A stretch of DNA of 64,000 bases from Dyadobacter subterraneus (GCF_015221875.1 NZ_JACYGY010000002.1:603573-667572), one strand, 5' to 3'. Shown: positions 42,380-51,717, counted from the stretch's first letter. The notes: generated from the letters alone by a model not told the origin. Made by a program: numbers and translations.

Positions 42380-43612
42380 CTATTTACTATCCGGATTCAT
42401 GATTCTTCCCATAAAAAGGATTGTATTTGATGTTTTTTCGTTGATAATAATTCCGAATGGGTGGTCACAGATGATTTGTTTTGATGGTCCGGCTGATGTA
42501 AGCCCAATCCCGATTGTGGTAACCGCAGCTGCTTCTGTGCCTTTTTCGTCGATCCCTAAATAGGTATTCTGTCTTACAAATGCCACCCCAATTTCTTCTG
42601 TTTTATTGATTTTCTTCAAATCGGCTTCCTTTGTAAAAACCTTCTTAATTCCCATATCTCTCAAAGTTGAATCCAGCCGTTTTCCGTAACTTAGCGTTAA
42701 ACGAGGTAAGCCGACCGCTACTTGGGCTTTCGATTCATTTGCCCTCAAACCAGCCCATTCCTCCGAAGTAAAGGAATCTATTACATCATTAATTGCTATG
42801 TTTTCTTTGGGGACAAGAATAGTCATTTCATACTGACCATTTCCATAGGGTAGTTTTACCGCCGTATATTTTTCAGCATAATTAACAACAAGTTCAGCTT
42901 GTACTGACATCATCTTGACATGCTTAGCCAAACCATTACTCAGATAAAATAATTTGTCAGATGTACTGTTCGCATCAAACTGTTTTGCCCAGTTACCTTT
43001 AAAATACAAGGCATTGAGTAAAAACATCCTATCGTCCGGGCTGATTTTGTCAAGTACTTTTTTGATCTTCCCATTGGTTTTGTCACTGGCCCATTGATTG
43101 ATTTTATCTTTGGCAGCATAGTTAAATTCCAATCCGGTAACTTCTGCGTTAAAAGACTGATTCAACACATTTTTAAAATCAGTTTCTACCTGAAATGTAT
43201 TTTTATACCAAACAGAATTGGCAAGTCCCAGCGTAACTTTCGAATCTGCCACCGGCATGTCGTCTAAAAGCGTTTTGTAAGCCTCATTAAGATCTGTCTG
43301 AGAAACGCCTTCCATTTTAAGCGTTTTAAGAATTTCCGTAGCGGTTTCATTTTCAGCACCGTTCAGCAACATGCCTAACGCGATGTGGAGACTTAGTGGG
43401 GATACAAATAAATTTTCATCAGGTTGCTCGAAGGCCTGTAAGCTTTTGAAAAAATCAAAAGCAAAATCATTTGTGCCGGCCGAAATCTGCGCCGGAATTT
43501 GAACCGAATGCACTTCACCCGGCCCGGTATCAATTTCGTCGTTACTGCACCCTAAAAGAATTCCTGCCAGGAAGACAGGAATTAATATCTTGATCTGTAA
43601 TATTTTATTCAT
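42380..43612 (-). CDS. Lipoprotein serpin (serine protease inhibitor)
   Basis: A 410-residue serpin. The signal segment ends GILLGCSNDE, a lipobox with Cys22, so the inhibitor should be anchored to the envelope. Serpin signatures include SPLSLHIALGMLLNGAENET, NSVWYKN, FLLNALYFKGNWAKQFD and, near the C-terminus, DHPFGIIINEKTSNTILFMG. The reactive-centre hinge GTEAAAVTT (358-366) has the small residues of inhibitory serpins; counting from Glu356 as P17 gives Thr372-Ser373 as P1-P1', with Leu371 as P2. The target is unknown; secreted or invading proteases are candidates. It is on the same strand as the LVIVD cluster but separated by a terminator. Confidence 0.93.
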   Translation of the reverse strand: MNKILQIKILIPVFLAGILLGCSNDEIDTGPGEVHSVQIPAQISAGTNDFAFDFFKSLQAFEQPDENLFVSPLSLHIALGMLLNGAENETATEILKTLKMEGVSQTDLNEAYKTLLDDMPVADSKVTLGLANSVWYKNTFQVETDFKNVLNQSFNAEVTGLEFNYAAKDKINQWASDKTNGKIKKVLDKISPDDRMFLLNALYFKGNWAKQFDANSTSDKLFYLSNGLAKHVKMMSVQAELVVNYAEKYTAVKLPYGNGQYEMTILVPKENIAINDVIDSFTSEEWAGLRANESKAQVAVGLPRLTLSYGKRLDSTLRDMGIKKVFTKEADLKKINKTEEIGVAFVRQNTYLGIDEKGTEAAAVTTIGIGLTSAGPSKQIICDHPFGIIINEKTSNTILFMGRIMNPDSK

Positions 43613-43722
43613 GGCTAATAAATAAAACGTGCAAATGATTCAGCTTTTTTAACCTTCTTAACAGGGTTATGTTATGAAGAGTCAGTTTCCTGCTGAATGG
43701 TTGGAACGGAAAGAATCTTTTT

Positions 43723-45270
43723 TTAGAAAGAATATCTTACGCCCCACGCAACACCATATAAAGATGGATGCGAATCTAAAGACTCACTGGTTTTAAAACC
43801 TGAAAGCAGTGATTTCTGATACGATCCTGAAAGTGTCGCTTTTAATCTCGCCGACAATTTGTAATTAAAACGCAGACCAGTTGTTGCTGAATAATTCAAA
43901 TTGCGATACACATCATCCTTCGAAGTTGTAGTGATAACAGACCCGGAAGCTGCTTGAAATTCGTTGTTGATAAAGAAATTAGCCATCATTCCTCCCACAA
44001 CCGAGTAGCTTAATTTCTTATCAGGATTCAAGGTGAAACCAGCCTGAACCGGAACCTGAACGAAACGATAATTATTCGTTACTTCTTTATTCAGATCAAT
44101 ATAGAGCGTATTTGAAGCAGCCGAGTATGCAGGGTTATTGCCAGTAATAGGAGAATTTGGTGGGTTGTTGCCTGCCAAAGCCGCTTTATCTGCCAATGCA
44201 CTTTGCAAAACATTTTCCGACTGGCTGTTAACCGCATTTAATAAGTATCCTCCACCTTCATAAGTTGAATTTCCCTGTAAATAATTCAGTCCCGTTTCTA
44301 CCGACCAATGTTTTGAAAGACGTTTAGCGCCCTGTGTTTGAATAGCATAAGACGCCCCAGAACGGCTGTTTCCCGACAACGATTGCCGAGAGGCATTCGC
44401 CGATGCGTAAGCACTTGGTGCATTTGTTACGTTTATATTAGGATTAAAACTTGCGGGCATCACATTTAAGTCAGCCCAGTATTCCTGTTTCTTTTTTTCT
44501 TTTTTAGGAAGTTTACTTTCGGCCATCGGATCCGGCTTAAAGAACACATACCTTTTCTGCACATAAACATCCAGATCCTTATATCCGATTGGCGTTAAAG
44601 ATTCTGCCAGAATACGGCTTGTTGCATCCAGATTTTGTGTTACATAAGATTTTGCCAAATCATTACCTGAAACAGGCATTTCTTTTGTTTTAGTTAAATC
44701 ACTTGTTATAAATGATTTTTCCATTTTATTAAATCCTGATACCACAGCAATATCATTTTCAACCGGAGGCAAAACGGGATTTTTTTCTGCACCAAATGCA
44801 GACTTCTGTTCAGCCAATGTTTCCTTTATATTTTTTGAAACATTAACCTTTCCAGTCAATTTCTCACTTCTTTCAACACTTGCAATAGCGTTTTCGGAAT
44901 TTACAATTTGCTCTTTTTCAGCTTGTTTGTGCGTTGAAGCAATATTTTTATCTTCTTTGTTATTTGCATTGGAGGAATCCGTGGCCGGTTTTTCAGTCGA
45001 CGCAATTTGTGTTTCCGCCTTGTTATTTTTTACATCGTAAGAGCCATCCCAAAGTGCTATACCAACCATTAGCAATGCAGCTACTGACGCAGCGGCATAC
45101 CAATATTGAGGTGTTTTCCACCAAATTGGAATCACCTTTTCTTTTTCCTCTTCGTCAAGACGAGCCTCTATGCCTTCCCAGGCAGATAGAGGAGGCGTTT
45201 CAGAAGCTTCCTGAAATGCCTTTTTCCATTGCTCATCAAAGCTATTTTGTTTGGACGGATCCATCATCAA
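43723..45270 (-). CDS. Anti-sigma-like inner-membrane segment fused to an outer-membrane barrel
   Basis: A 515-residue protein. The N-terminal 50 residues (FDEQWKKAFQEASETPPLSA, WEGIEARLDEEEKEK) look cytoplasmic and resemble anti-sigma N-termini; one membrane segment follows at about 56-74; then a low-complexity periplasmic stretch (about 80-290) rich in Lys, Asn, Ser and Ala; then a PorT-like beta-barrel (about 300-515) ending LYGVAWGVRYSF. Its start lies 29 bases inside the ECF sigma gene, so the two are translated together. Likely the sigma factor's regulator. The domain mix spans both membranes, which is unusual. Confidence 0.75.
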   Translation of the reverse strand: MMMDPSKQNSFDEQWKKAFQEASETPPLSAWEGIEARLDEEEKEKVIPIWWKTPQYWYAAASVAALLMVGIALWDGSYDVKNNKAETQIASTEKPATDSSNANNKEDKNIASTHKQAEKEQIVNSENAIASVERSEKLTGKVNVSKNIKETLAEQKSAFGAEKNPVLPPVENDIAVVSGFNKMEKSFITSDLTKTKEMPVSGNDLAKSYVTQNLDATSRILAESLTPIGYKDLDVYVQKRYVFFKPDPMAESKLPKKEKKKQEYWADLNVMPASFNPNINVTNAPSAYASANASRQSLSGNSRSGASYAIQTQGAKRLSKHWSVETGLNYLQGNSTYEGGGYLLNAVNSQSENVLQSALADKAALAGNNPPNSPITGNNPAYSAASNTLYIDLNKEVTNNYRFVQVPVQAGFTLNPDKKLSYSVVGGMMANFFINNEFQAASGSVITTTSKDDVYRNLNYSATTGLRFNYKLSARLKATLSGSYQKSLLSGFKTSESLDSHPSLYGVAWGVRYSF

Positions 45271-45805
45271 ATCTTGTTTCTTTGTTCAATTTTTCCTGAA
45301 GAAGCGTACGGGCCCGCGAATATTGCGATTTCGAGGTTCCTTCAGATATACCTAATTTCTGGGCTATTTCATTATGCTGATATCCTTCAATGGCGTACAG
45401 ATTAAAAATTGTCTGACAGCCGATAGGCAATTCCTTTATAAATTCCAGCAGCTGCTGCCACTGAAAATCTGCCAGGGTTAATTCCTTACCAGCCAAGCCA
45501 TTTTCATGCGTATCAATATCGTCGAGCTGCTTCAAATATTTATGTTGTCTCAAATGGTTTAACGCCGTATTGACCGCGATGGAACGCAGCCAGTATTCAA
45601 GCGGACTATCATTTCGAAACGTACCTATATTCTCATAAATCTTTATAAAAGCATCTTGTAAAACATCTTCGGCATCATCACGGTTTTTGGTGTAACGCAG
45701 GCATATAGCAAACAATTTGCCGCCAAAAACATCATATAGCTGTTTTTGGGCGACACGGTTGCGCTGTTGACAGCCAATCACCAATTCCTGTTCGTTAAAA
45801 GTCAT
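45242..45805 (-). CDS. ECF-type RNA polymerase sigma factor
   Basis: A 187-residue sigma-70-like factor of the extracytoplasmic-function class. Region 2 (about 25-90) reads LFAICLRYTKNRDDAEDVLQ, DAFIKIYENIGTFRNDSP and LEYWLRSIAVNTALNHLRQ; region 4 (about 125-175) reads LPIGCQTIFNLYAIEGYQH and NEIAQKLGISEGTSKSQYSR, a helix-turn-helix for -35 recognition. It overlaps the downstream anti-sigma-like/barrel gene by 29 bases. An inverted repeat at 45848-45863 sits 43 bases before the start and could serve autoregulation. Confidence 0.93.
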   Translation of the reverse strand: MTFNEQELVIGCQQRNRVAQKQLYDVFGGKLFAICLRYTKNRDDAEDVLQDAFIKIYENIGTFRNDSPLEYWLRSIAVNTALNHLRQHKYLKQLDDIDTHENGLAGKELTLADFQWQQLLEFIKELPIGCQTIFNLYAIEGYQHNEIAQKLGISEGTSKSQYSRARTLLQEKLNKETRFDDGSVQTK

Positions 45806-46168
45806 CCGAAGTTTAAGGGGTGCTACTTTCGGTTTTTATTTATATATTCCTTATAAATAAGGATAATTTCGTTGTTAAACCTGTTTCTCTATTCTTCCAG
45901 AATAAATAATCTGCCAGCTGTTCAATACATTGACACGGTTATTTAAAAAATGGTTGTAACAGACGTTTAAATAATTAAAACTTTTTTTAACTTACCTAAG
46001 TTCAAACGATATAGCCGGAGAAGATCGCTTTAAAAAATGATCAATAACCGTTGTGTTAATATGCGTTAAACAATAGCCGCTCAAACCTGTTAGAGGAACT
46101 ATTACATTACGCATATCCTTTTATAAGAGTAAAAAACAGATTTTTCACGTACCTAACCTCTTTCGCTC
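45806..46168. other. Divergent intergenic region, 363 bases
   Basis: No gene is seen. TCCTTAT and ATAAGGA form an inverted repeat around AA at 45848-45863, close to the ECF sigma start. The rest is AT-rich without a clear -7 box; promoters for the two divergent genes should lie here. Confidence 0.6.
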
Positions 46169-46465
46169 ATGAGTCAATATATGGTTGAAATCCAACTTCC
46201 GGCTGTTATGACGGAAGAATACACTGAAAAAATACCGGCGCAGAGAAAAAAAATCAATGAATTAATGGAGCAGGGACGGTTGATGTCTTATGCTTTATCA
46301 GAAGATCGGTTAAAGCTTTGGTGCGTTGTAAGAGCGGATAGTGAATTCGAGGTAATGTCACTTGTTTCAGAATTTCCGTTAATTGATTTCATGGACCCGA
46401 CAATTTGTAAACTGATGTTTAATAATGTTGTCGCGCTTAGGCTGCCCATGTTTTCATTGAATTAA
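46169..46465 (+). CDS. Muconolactone-isomerase-like dimeric alpha-beta barrel protein
   Basis: A 98-residue protein with the layout of ferredoxin-like dimers such as muconolactone isomerase or YciI: strand QYMVEIQLPA, helix EEYTEKIPAQRKKINELMEQ, strand MSYALSEDRLKLWCVVRA, helix EFEVMSLVSEF, and strand FMDPTICKLMF. Substrate is not readable, and small proteins of this type often act as binding or degradation accessories. A terminator follows 26 bases after the stop. Confidence 0.7.
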   Translation: MSQYMVEIQLPAVMTEEYTEKIPAQRKKINELMEQGRLMSYALSEDRLKLWCVVRADSEFEVMSLVSEFPLIDFMDPTICKLMFNNVVALRLPMFSLN

Positions 46466-46490
46466 AAAAATCAAAAATGATTTAAATGAT

Positions 46491-46525
46491 AAGAACCTCA
46501 TTGTTTGCACGATGAGGTTCTTTAT
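46491..46525 (+). terminator. Rho-independent terminator
   Basis: Eleven-base perfect arms (46491-46501 and 46512-46522) with a 10-base loop and a short T run follow the muconolactone-isomerase-like gene and precede the barnase gene. Confidence 0.8.
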
Positions 46526-46558
46526 GTAAAAAGTATTTTTATTATTTCTAAGATTAAT

Positions 46559-47044
46559 ATGTTTTCCAAAATTCCATACACACCGATTTTTTCCTGGCTT
46601 AAAAAAACTGTTTTTATTCTTGCCACTTTATTAGCCGTTGCCTGTTCAGGTAATGGAAATAATGCTGCACAGGAAACTCCTCAAAAATCGGAGCAGACAG
46701 AAGCTAATCCTAAAAAACCGTTAAAACTTACCCGGAAATCGGATAAATCGCTTTTAAATAAAAATCAGCAAGGCGCTATTCCTCAGAAAGTTCTGAATGT
46801 TTTGGCATATGTCCGCGAGAATGGCCGTGCACCGGAAGGCTATCAGGGAGGAAGAAAATTTGGGAATTTTGAAAAACATTTACCCATAAAAGACGATGCC
46901 GGAAATCCGATGCAATACCAGGAATGGGACGTTAACCCCAAGAAAAAAGGAAAAAACCGCGGAGCCGAGCGCCTGATCACCAGTGAAAACAAACGCGCCT
47001 GGTATACCCGTGATCATTATGATTCTTTTATTGAAATCGAATAA
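46559..47044 (+). CDS. Lipoprotein barnase-type ribonuclease
   Basis: A 161-residue protein with the start at ATG 46559 (MFSKIPYTP). The signal segment ends LLAVACSG, giving lipidated Cys29, then a charged linker (about 30-70) and a microbial RNase domain (about 73-161): KVLNVLAYVRENGRAPEGY, GGRKFGNFEKHLP, YQEWDVN and RDHYDSFIEIE. By alignment with barnase, Glu122 matches Glu73, Arg134 matches Arg83, Arg138 matches Arg87 and His153 matches His102, so the enzyme should be active. Barnases are normally free secreted toxins; a membrane-anchored one is unusual. Its inhibitor gene follows. Confidence 0.9.
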   Translation: MFSKIPYTPIFSWLKKTVFILATLLAVACSGNGNNAAQETPQKSEQTEANPKKPLKLTRKSDKSLLNKNQQGAIPQKVLNVLAYVRENGRAPEGYQGGRKFGNFEKHLPIKDDAGNPMQYQEWDVNPKKKGKNRGAERLITSENKRAWYTRDHYDSFIEIE

Positions 47045-47062
47045 GTTTCCCCGGCAGGTTTT

Positions 47063-47070
47063 TATCTTTG
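47063..47070 (+). promoter_or_regulatory. Bacteroidota-type -7 box for the barstar gene
   Basis: TATCTTTG fits TAnnTTTG and lies 43 bases before the barstar start, between the two genes, so the inhibitor can be made independently. Confidence 0.55.
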
Positions 47071-47113
47071 CACATCTTTTACTTTTACAGCTGATTTGAT
47101 CAGAATTAACACC

Positions 47114-47554
47114 ATGAAAAACACACATTTTCTTCTTGCCAAAAAAGACACAGATCTGCGTAAATCATTTCTGGGCGCATTTATTGCTAAAATTGATGGG
47201 CAAAAAGCGACTTCTTTGAAAGATTTCCATGAGCAAATTGGTGAAGCGCTTAATTTTCCTGATTACTCCGGAAAAAACCTTGATGCGCTGGATGAAATGC
47301 TGAACGATCTGGAATGGATCACAGAAGAAAAAGTGATTTTACACATCACAAATTCCAACGACTGGCTTTCAAAAGAAAAAACAGACGACAAAATCCTTGC
47401 GCTTATTGACATTTTTGACGCCACAGCGGAAGATTGGAAATGGATGGATGAGGAAGAAGATGTGGCTAAAAAAGAGCTGAGGATTATTTTTGAAGACTCT
47501 CCAAGAATCAGAACCATTCTTGAAGAACAGGAAATCCCATTTGGTGATTGTTAA
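47114..47554 (+). CDS. Barstar-family ribonuclease inhibitor
   Basis: A 146-residue cytoplasmic protein, started at ATG 47114 (MKNTHFLLAK). The barstar core is FHEQIGEALNFPDYSGKNLD followed by ALDEMLNDLEW (about 38-67). Asp57 matches barstar Asp35, a key contact with barnase; the Asp39 position is Glu61. After the core come about 65 extra residues (IDIFDATAEDWKWMDEEED and a C-terminal helix), longer than the 89-residue barstar of Bacillus. It follows the barnase gene by 69 bases with its own -7 box, so it is the expected immunity protein. Its stop overlaps the convergent pnuC by 4 bases. Confidence 0.92.
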   Translation: MKNTHFLLAKKDTDLRKSFLGAFIAKIDGQKATSLKDFHEQIGEALNFPDYSGKNLDALDEMLNDLEWITEEKVILHITNSNDWLSKEKTDDKILALIDIFDATAEDWKWMDEEEDVAKKELRIIFEDSPRIRTILEEQEIPFGDC

Positions 47555-48180
47555 ACATTGGCAGCCGCCAGTTTCTTCATATCTCTTTTCCACTGAATAT
47601 ATCCCAAAACAGCTAATGCCAGAAAAACGGCATATAAAATGGCTGTGAGGTATAAATCTTTGTAGAAATACATAATCGTATAACAGGCGTCAGCCACAAT
47701 CCACACGATCCAGTTTTCCAGATATTTCCGCACCATCATCCATTGTGCAATTAAACTTGCAATGGTTAATGCAGAATCGACATAAGTAAAACTTGCGTTG
47801 GTAAAACGGCCCAGAAGAAATCCCCAAAGTAATGTTGCTGCGAAAAAGATCAGGGCAAAAATTATGTAAAGTTTTGTCGGCGTATTACTTACCGAAATAC
47901 CATCATGACTTTTGCCGCCATATAACCACATCCACCAGCCATAAATACTGGTAAAAAAATAGTAACCCTGCAAACTCATATCGGCATATAACTTAACCTG
48001 CCAGAAAACGATCACATAAAGTACGGCATTAATAATTCCGAAAAACCAGCCCAGAACATTTTGCCGGGTATTGAGATAAACGCAGATTGCGCCCGTCAAA
48101 AAACCGAGTATTTCAAGAACCGTTGTGGCTATGCCTGCGAAAGTTATGGATTGATTAAGCCAGTCGATCATTTTATACAA
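47551..48180 (-). CDS. pnuC: PnuC-family nicotinamide riboside transporter
   Basis: A 209-residue inner-membrane protein with six or seven hydrophobic segments. Family features are the ETAVWEIL-like first helix (TTVLEILGFLTGAICVYLNT), NVLGWFFGIINAVLYV, a FTSIYGWWMWLYGG loop, and DSALTIASLIAQWMMVRKYL followed by WIVWIVADACYTIMY. PnuC proteins carry nicotinamide riboside, and relatives carry thiamine or riboflavin, so substrate is not proven. No TPP or other riboswitch is visible upstream, favouring an NAD precursor. It converges on the barstar gene. Confidence 0.88.
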   Translation of the reverse strand: MYKMIDWLNQSITFAGIATTVLEILGFLTGAICVYLNTRQNVLGWFFGIINAVLYVIVFWQVKLYADMSLQGYYFFTSIYGWWMWLYGGKSHDGISVSNTPTKLYIIFALIFFAATLLWGFLLGRFTNASFTYVDSALTIASLIAQWMMVRKYLENWIVWIVADACYTIMYFYKDLYLTAILYAVFLALAVLGYIQWKRDMKKLAAANV

Positions 48181-48217
48181 TTAATACATTCGTTACAAAT
48201 GCTATCTATTTACCAGT

Positions 48218-48225
48218 TATTTTTG
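48218..48225 (+). promoter_or_regulatory. Bacteroidota-type -7 box upstream of mfd
   Basis: TATTTTTG matches TAnnTTTG, about 140 bases before the mfd start in the divergent spacer. Confidence 0.4.
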
Positions 48226-48366
48226 TAAAGTAATCAATGGTATCAACAAAAGTAGAAAAACTGTTGTTATCATTTAAGCCGACCGGGAAAATCCCTGGAA
48301 CGGCTTTTTGTGTTTGATATAGTTTATAAAACCGGGGAAATTTCCTCTAATAATTAAGATATACTT

Positions 48367-51300
48367 TTGGAAGTAAAAGATTTATTGACGCTATACGGAG
48401 GTGACAGTTATCTGGATCTGTTCATTTCACAAATTGCCTCGAAAAAAGAAGATGCTGCACATATCCAGATCAAAGGATTAGTCGGCAGTCTGGATGCGGT
48501 GATTGCGGCGGCTATTCAGCAGAAAAAGAAAAGTCCGGCCTTATATATTTTGAGCGATCGTGAAGAGGCTGCTTATTTTCAAAATGACTTGCAGAATTTG
48601 CTGGGTAAAACGGAAGTTTTATATTATCCGACATCTTACAAACGCCCTTACCATTATGAAGAAGTTGATAATGCCAACGTTCTGATGCGTGGAGAAATTC
48701 TGAACAAACTGAATGTTGCCAAACCCGGACCTTTTCAGATTGTAACGTATCCGGAAGCACTTTTTGAAAAAGTTATCAACAAAAGATCGTTGATTGCCAA
48801 CACTTTTTCTGTGAAAGTAGGCGAGAAGCTGGATCCGTCATTTTTGACAGAATTCCTGACCAGTTATGGTTTTGAAATTACCGACTTTGTTTTCGAAGCC
48901 GGCCAGTTTTCCGTGCGTGGTGGTATTCTGGACGTTTTCTCTTTTGCAAGCGAACACCCGTTCCGTATCGAGCTTTTTGGTGATGAGGTGGAAAGTATCC
49001 GTTCTTTTGATCCTGATACGCAGCTTTCGATTGAAACTGCCAAACAAATTAATATTGTCCCTGATATTCAGCAAAAACTTATTCATGAAACCAGAGAATC
49101 ATTTATGGATTTTCTGGATAGTGATTCAGTTTTGTGGTTTAAAGATGCCGAATTAACGCTTGAAGTGATCGAAAGCTGTTTTGAAAAAGCGGAGAAAGCA
49201 TTGCAGGAAGTGACTAGCGGCGGTGTTCAGATCGTTTCAAATCCGGCAGATTTGTTTGAAACAAGACGTGGATTTTTAAATCAGGTTAAAAAATTCAAAA
49301 CGGTAGAATTCGGGCGCAGGTTTTATTTTAAAACTGAAAGCAAACTCCCCTATTCTTCCAAACCGCAACCATCTTTTAATAAGGACTTTAAGCGACTATT
49401 AGATGATCTTTCAGAAAATCAGTCCAAAGGTTTCGTCAATGTAATCGTTGCCGAACAACCAAAACAGCTGGATCGTCTGGAAAGGATTTTCGAAGATCTT
49501 GATCCGTTTGTGAAATTTCAGCCGATGCCGAATATTTCGCTTCGGGAAGGTTTTATTGACGAAAACCTGAAAGTGGCCTGTTATACAGATCACCAGATTT
49601 TCGCCCGTTTTCATAAATATCGTTTAAAAGAAAAATTCAGCAAGTCGAAAGCGATTACGCTGAAAGAATTGAAATCGCTTCATCCGGGTGATTTCGTAAC
49701 CCACGTGGATTATGGTATCGGCCGTTTTGCCGGTATGGAGCGGAAAGATGTGAACGGAAAAGAACAGGAAGCAATCCGCTTGATTTACCGTGATAATGAT
49801 TTGCTTTATGTGAGTGTGCATAACCTGCACAAAATCGCCAAATATACCGGCAAAGAAGGAACGCCGCCAGCGATGAGTAAGTTGGGTTCTGGAGAATGGG
49901 AAGCGAAAAAATCCAAAGTAAAAAAACAGCTTAAAGATATTGCTCACGAACTGATTGCGCTTTATGCAAAACGTCGTCAGGCACCAGGTTTCCAGTTTTC
50001 TCCTGACAATTACATGCAGGCTGAACTTGAATCTTCTTTCTTATATGAAGATACGCCGGATCAGGCTACGGCCATTGCCAGCGTAAAAGATGATATGGAA
50101 AAAGGTCACCCGATGGATCGTCTGGTTTGTGGTGATGTTGGTTTTGGGAAAACTGAAGTAGCGATTCGGGCGGCTTTTAAGGCTGTTTGTGATAGTAAAC
50201 AAGTTGCTGTGCTGGTACCAACGACAATTTTGGCGATGCAGCATTTCAAAACTTTCAGCGAACGTTTGTCAGATTTCCCGGCAAAAGTAGGTTATATCAA
50301 CCGCTTTAAATCGCCAAAACAAATTAAGGAAACACTGAAAGAGGCTGCCGAAGGAAAAATTGATATTCTGATTGGTACGCACCGTATTTTAAATAAGGAT
50401 GTACAATTCAAAGATCTGGGTCTTTTGATTGTCGATGAAGAGCAGAAATTTGGTGTTAAAGCAAAAGACAGATTGAAGGAAATGCGCGTGAATGTGGATG
50501 TTTTGACATTAACGGCCACACCGATTCCAAGAACACTGCATTTTTCTTTGATGGGCGCAAGAGATCTTTCAGTAATCGCAACACCACCGCCAAACCGCCA
50601 GCCGGTTACGACCGAAGTTCATTCATTCAGCGAAGAATTTATCCGTGATGCAATAAGTTTTGAAGTGCAGCGTGGCGGACAGGTTTTCTTTGTTCATAAC
50701 CGCGTAAATGATATTGAATCGATTGCCAACATTATTATGCGTCTGGTTCCGGAAGTGAGAATCGGTGTAGCGCACGGACAAATGGATGGCGACAAGCTTG
50801 AAAAAGTAATGGTTGATTTTATTGAAGGCGAATATGACATTCTGGTTTCAACCAATATTATTGAATCCGGAATTGATATTGCCAATGCGAATACGATCAT
50901 TATCAACTCAGCGCATATGTTCGGATTATCGGATCTGCACCAGATGCGTGGCCGGGTAGGGCGTTCCAACAGAAAAGCATTCTGTTACTTATTAACACCA
51001 AACGCGTCTACCTTAGCCAGTGATTCCAGAAAACGTCTTCAGACTTTGGAAGAATTTTCTGAACTGGGTGACGGATTTAAAGTGGCGATGCGCGATCTTG
51101 ATATTCGTGGTGCCGGAAATTTACTGGGTGCAGAACAAAGCGGTTTTGTGAATGACCTAGGTTATGAATTGTATCACAAAATGTTGGACGAAGCGGTTGC
51201 AGAACTTAAAAATAATGAGTTCAAAGATCTGTTTTCATCCGCTTTGGGATTGCCTGCAAAATTATTGCCGGATTGTCAGATCGAGACGGATTTTGCTACT

Positions 51301-51717
51301 TTAATTCCTGAAACGTACGTTAAAAATATTTCAGAAAGACTTTCGTTATATACGCGTCTTGACGATATGAAAACGAACGAGGAACTGATTGGTTTCGAGA
51401 AGGAGGTAGCGGACCGTTTCGGACCGTTGCCAAAAGAAGTCGAGGATTTATTGAAAACGGTTCGTTTGCGTTGGGAAGCTGAAGGTTTGTATTTCGAAAA
51501 ATTAACTTTGAAAAGCAATACATTGAAAGGATACTTCGTTACTTCGCAGAACGACGAATTTTTTCAGTCGCCAAGATTCGGTAAAGTCATTGATTACATT
51601 AAGTTACATCCAAAACAAAGTTCATTGAAAGACCAGAAAGGGAAACTTATTCTGACTTGTGAAAATGTAACAAGTATCGACCAGGCACAGAAGATTTTAG
51701 TTGAAATGTGCCAATAA
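48367..51717 (+). CDS. mfd: Transcription-repair coupling factor
   Basis: A 1116-residue DNA translocase that releases stalled RNA polymerase and recruits UvrA. The UvrB-like N-terminal module (about 1-270) has FSVRGGILDVFSF and FRIELFGDEVESIRSFD. The RNA-polymerase-interacting domain lies near 440-500 (GDFVTHVDYGIGRFAGMER). The translocase has Walker A GDVGFGKTE near 588-596, IVDEEQKFG near 687, LTATPIPRTL, and the later motif QMRGRVGRSNRKAFCYLL; the C-terminal UvrA-binding region follows. The start is a TTG at 48367; no in-frame ATG fits upstream. The length is normal for the family. Confidence 0.96.
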   Translation: MEVKDLLTLYGGDSYLDLFISQIASKKEDAAHIQIKGLVGSLDAVIAAAIQQKKKSPALYILSDREEAAYFQNDLQNLLGKTEVLYYPTSYKRPYHYEEVDNANVLMRGEILNKLNVAKPGPFQIVTYPEALFEKVINKRSLIANTFSVKVGEKLDPSFLTEFLTSYGFEITDFVFEAGQFSVRGGILDVFSFASEHPFRIELFGDEVESIRSFDPDTQLSIETAKQINIVPDIQQKLIHETRESFMDFLDSDSVLWFKDAELTLEVIESCFEKAEKALQEVTSGGVQIVSNPADLFETRRGFLNQVKKFKTVEFGRRFYFKTESKLPYSSKPQPSFNKDFKRLLDDLSENQSKGFVNVIVAEQPKQLDRLERIFEDLDPFVKFQPMPNISLREGFIDENLKVACYTDHQIFARFHKYRLKEKFSKSKAITLKELKSLHPGDFVTHVDYGIGRFAGMERKDVNGKEQEAIRLIYRDNDLLYVSVHNLHKIAKYTGKEGTPPAMSKLGSGEWEAKKSKVKKQLKDIAHELIALYAKRRQAPGFQFSPDNYMQAELESSFLYEDTPDQATAIASVKDDMEKGHPMDRLVCGDVGFGKTEVAIRAAFKAVCDSKQVAVLVPTTILAMQHFKTFSERLSDFPAKVGYINRFKSPKQIKETLKEAAEGKIDILIGTHRILNKDVQFKDLGLLIVDEEQKFGVKAKDRLKEMRVNVDVLTLTATPIPRTLHFSLMGARDLSVIATPPPNRQPVTTEVHSFSEEFIRDAISFEVQRGGQVFFVHNRVNDIESIANIIMRLVPEVRIGVAHGQMDGDKLEKVMVDFIEGEYDILVSTNIIESGIDIANANTIIINSAHMFGLSDLHQMRGRVGRSNRKAFCYLLTPNASTLASDSRKRLQTLEEFSELGDGFKVAMRDLDIRGAGNLLGAEQSGFVNDLGYELYHKMLDEAVAELKNNEFKDLFSSALGLPAKLLPDCQIETDFATLIPETYVKNISERLSLYTRLDDMKTNEELIGFEKEVADRFGPLPKEVEDLLKTVRLRWEAEGLYFEKLTLKSNTLKGYFVTSQNDEFFQSPRFGKVIDYIKLHPKQSSLKDQKGKLILTCENVTSIDQAQKILVEMCQ

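Noticed and set aside
47585..48366. TPP riboswitch or other metabolite switch upstream of pnuC
   Set aside because: The spacer at 48181-48366 shows none of the conserved THI-box sequences, so no riboswitch is called.
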